Below the pieces are notes generated by a model, which was given only the letters and a program-made list of their open reading frames with translations, made no database searches and was not told where the DNA came from. The position numbers were made by a program, and so were the translations under genes. From NCBI GenBank assembly GCA_018435605.1, contig JAHDNF010000006.1, positions 62,001-126,000 of the forward strand: a stretch of DNA of 64,000 nt, read 5' to 3'. The stretch is from a bacterium (GTDB taxonomy: Bacteria; Auribacterota; Auribacteria; Auribacterales; Auribacteraceae). Below are positions 63,165 through 64,000 of the stretch, one piece after another (positions within the stretch are counted from its first letter, which is position 1; the number at the start of each line of letters is the position of its first letter).

Positions 63165-64000
63165 ATGGCGGAATTTGTTCATCTTCATAATCATACTGAA
63201 TTCAGCGTACTGGATGGTGCTACTCGTGTGTCTGACCTGATTCATCAGGCTAAGGAATACGGTATGCCTGCGGTGGCGTTAACCGATCACGGCAATATGT
63301 ACGGGAGCGCTAAGTTTTTTCTGGAAGCGCAAAAGCAGGGCATCAAGCCTATTATCGGCATGGAGGCTTATGTCGCTCCGACAAGCAGGTTTGATAAAGG
63401 CAGTTCGGGTATGCGTAGCGCATATTACCACCTTCTGTTACTTGCTAAAAACGATCAGGGGTTTCAGAACCTGATGAAATTATCGTCTCTTGGGTTTCTT
63501 GAGGGTTTTTACTACAAACCCCGTATAGATAAAGAAATATTAAAGCAGTACGCAGGCGGTCTGATATGCACCAGCGCGTGCCTGAAAGGCGAGATTGCCC
63601 AGACTATTTTGAAAGGGCGTACCGATGCGTGCAAAAATATAATTGAGGAATATCAGTCTTTTTTCGATCAGGGTGATTTTTATCTTGAAATCATGGATCA
63701 TAGTATTCCCGAACAGGCGATAGTCAACGGAGAGATCATCAAACTTGCCGGCGAGATGAATGTCCCGCTGATAGCCACGAACGACTGTCATTATCTGCGC
63801 AGAGAAGACGCCTACGCGCATGACGTTCTTTTATGCATCCAGACAGGAAGCATTATGACCGATACGCGCCGTATGAGGTTTCAGACACAGGAATTTTATG
63901 TAAAGTCGCCCGAAGAGATGGAAAAACTGTTCGGGTCGGTACCGTCTGCGCTGAAAAACACTATGGAGATTGCAGAAAAATGCGATGTAAAAATTGAGTT
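63165..64000 (+). CDS. dnaE: DNA polymerase III alpha subunit, 3' partial
   Basis: The frame is open from ATG 63165 (AAGGAG before it) to the window end, 278 codons of a protein usually over 1100 residues. The PHP domain is clear: FVHLHNHTEFSVLDGATRV, ALTDHGNMYGSAKFF, PIIGMEAYVAP, LLLLAKNDQGFQNLMKLSS, CLKGEIAQ, and PLIATNDCHYLRREDAYAHD. The metal-binding His residues of the PHP site (HxH, DHGN) are kept, which often goes with intrinsic proofreading in non-proteobacterial DnaE. Replicative polymerase; truncated only by the window edge. Confidence 0.95.
   Translation, partial: MAEFVHLHNHTEFSVLDGATRVSDLIHQAKEYGMPAVALTDHGNMYGSAKFFLEAQKQGIKPIIGMEAYVAPTSRFDKGSSGMRSAYYHLLLLAKNDQGFQNLMKLSSLGFLEGFYYKPRIDKEILKQYAGGLICTSACLKGEIAQTILKGRTDACKNIIEEYQSFFDQGDFYLEIMDHSIPEQAIVNGEIIKLAGEMNVPLIATNDCHYLRREDAYAHDVLLCIQTGSIMTDTRRMRFQTQEFYVKSPEEMEKLFGSVPSALKNTMEIAEKCDVKIE

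Noticed and set aside
1-64000. CRISPR arrays, tRNA or rRNA genes and insertion sequences.
   Set aside because: No regularly spaced repeats, cloverleaf-like segments, rRNA sequence or transposase frames were seen by reading both strands; a covariance-model search was not possible.

Overview
The window comes from a flagellated, Gram-negative-type (two-membrane) bacterium with an anaerobic or fermentative lifestyle. Support: complete L-ring and P-ring flagellar genes, many Sec signal peptides and lipoprotein signals, a cobalamin-dependent class II ribonucleotide reductase, an oxygen-sensitive two-subunit class I fumarase, and an acetate kinase/phosphotransacetylase pair. The mix of HDOD proteins, DUF4838, DUF4416, FecR/LPP20-type proteins and a 1454-residue secreted multidomain protein makes me think of Candidatus Omnitrophota or a neighbouring uncultured PVC-type lineage; that assignment is inference from recognition, not proof. 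I saw no rRNA, tRNA, CRISPR array or insertion sequence.

Layout. 1-3277: two HDOD signalling proteins (the first cut by the window edge), a membrane protein and a CsgG-like secreted protein. 3408-16023: a mostly + strand housekeeping block with a coiled-coil protein, SagB-type nitroreductase, PcrA helicase, DUF4838 lipoprotein, SDR, cell-wall amidase, fumarase alpha/beta, aminotransferase, zinc-ribbon protein, thioredoxin-like/TPR protein and Ndk. 16050-19050: an Mpo1-like protein and nrdJ on the - strand, nrdJ with tandem NrdR boxes. 19051-25020: a divergent YchF-like GTPase, a PilZ protein, a LOG protein, a large secreted putative hydrolase, canonical YchF and a secreted helical protein. 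25071-27158: an AT-rich Mrr-type restriction-like gene that looks acquired. 27496-28467: a second SDR.

28658-42159 is a compact flagellar locus: flgM, then (past folE on the - strand) flgF-flgG-flgA-flgH-flgI-flgJ-flgN-flgK-flgL-fliW-csrA-fliC-fliD-fliS. I can read a sigma-54 type promoter before flgF, sigma-28 type promoters before flgM and fliD, and a structured leader with two CsrA-like sites before the flagellin gene, directly after fliW-csrA. This suggests hook/rod genes under sigma-54, late genes under sigma-28 checked by FlgM, and flagellin translation governed by CsrA/FliW.

42512-47698 holds YjbQ, a coiled-coil membrane protein, a small lipoprotein, a GHL10-type glycosidase-like protein, DUF4416, a CsgG/LpoB-like lipoprotein and a ZIP transporter. 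47781-56901 is a - strand block: the giant secreted protein, glycyl-tRNA synthetase, and an overlapping hbd-like/ackA/pta operon. 57126-64000 is a + strand run: DevBCA/MacAB-type exporter, FecR/LPP20 protein, cobalamin adenosyltransferase, AmrS radical SAM enzyme and the start of dnaE.

The most unusual item is the giant secreted protein (47781-52145). Residues about 725-1250 contain a complete 2,3-bisphosphoglycerate-independent phosphoglycerate mutase fold in circularly permuted order (C-terminal part first, then N-terminal part), with the catalytic serine and several metal ligands replaced: apparently a secreted, permuted pseudoenzyme joined to an N-terminal ChaN/EreA-like region. A second probable pseudoenzyme is the 3-hydroxyacyl-CoA dehydrogenase homologue that shares 4-bp overlaps with ackA-pta and has lost its catalytic Ser, His and Asn.
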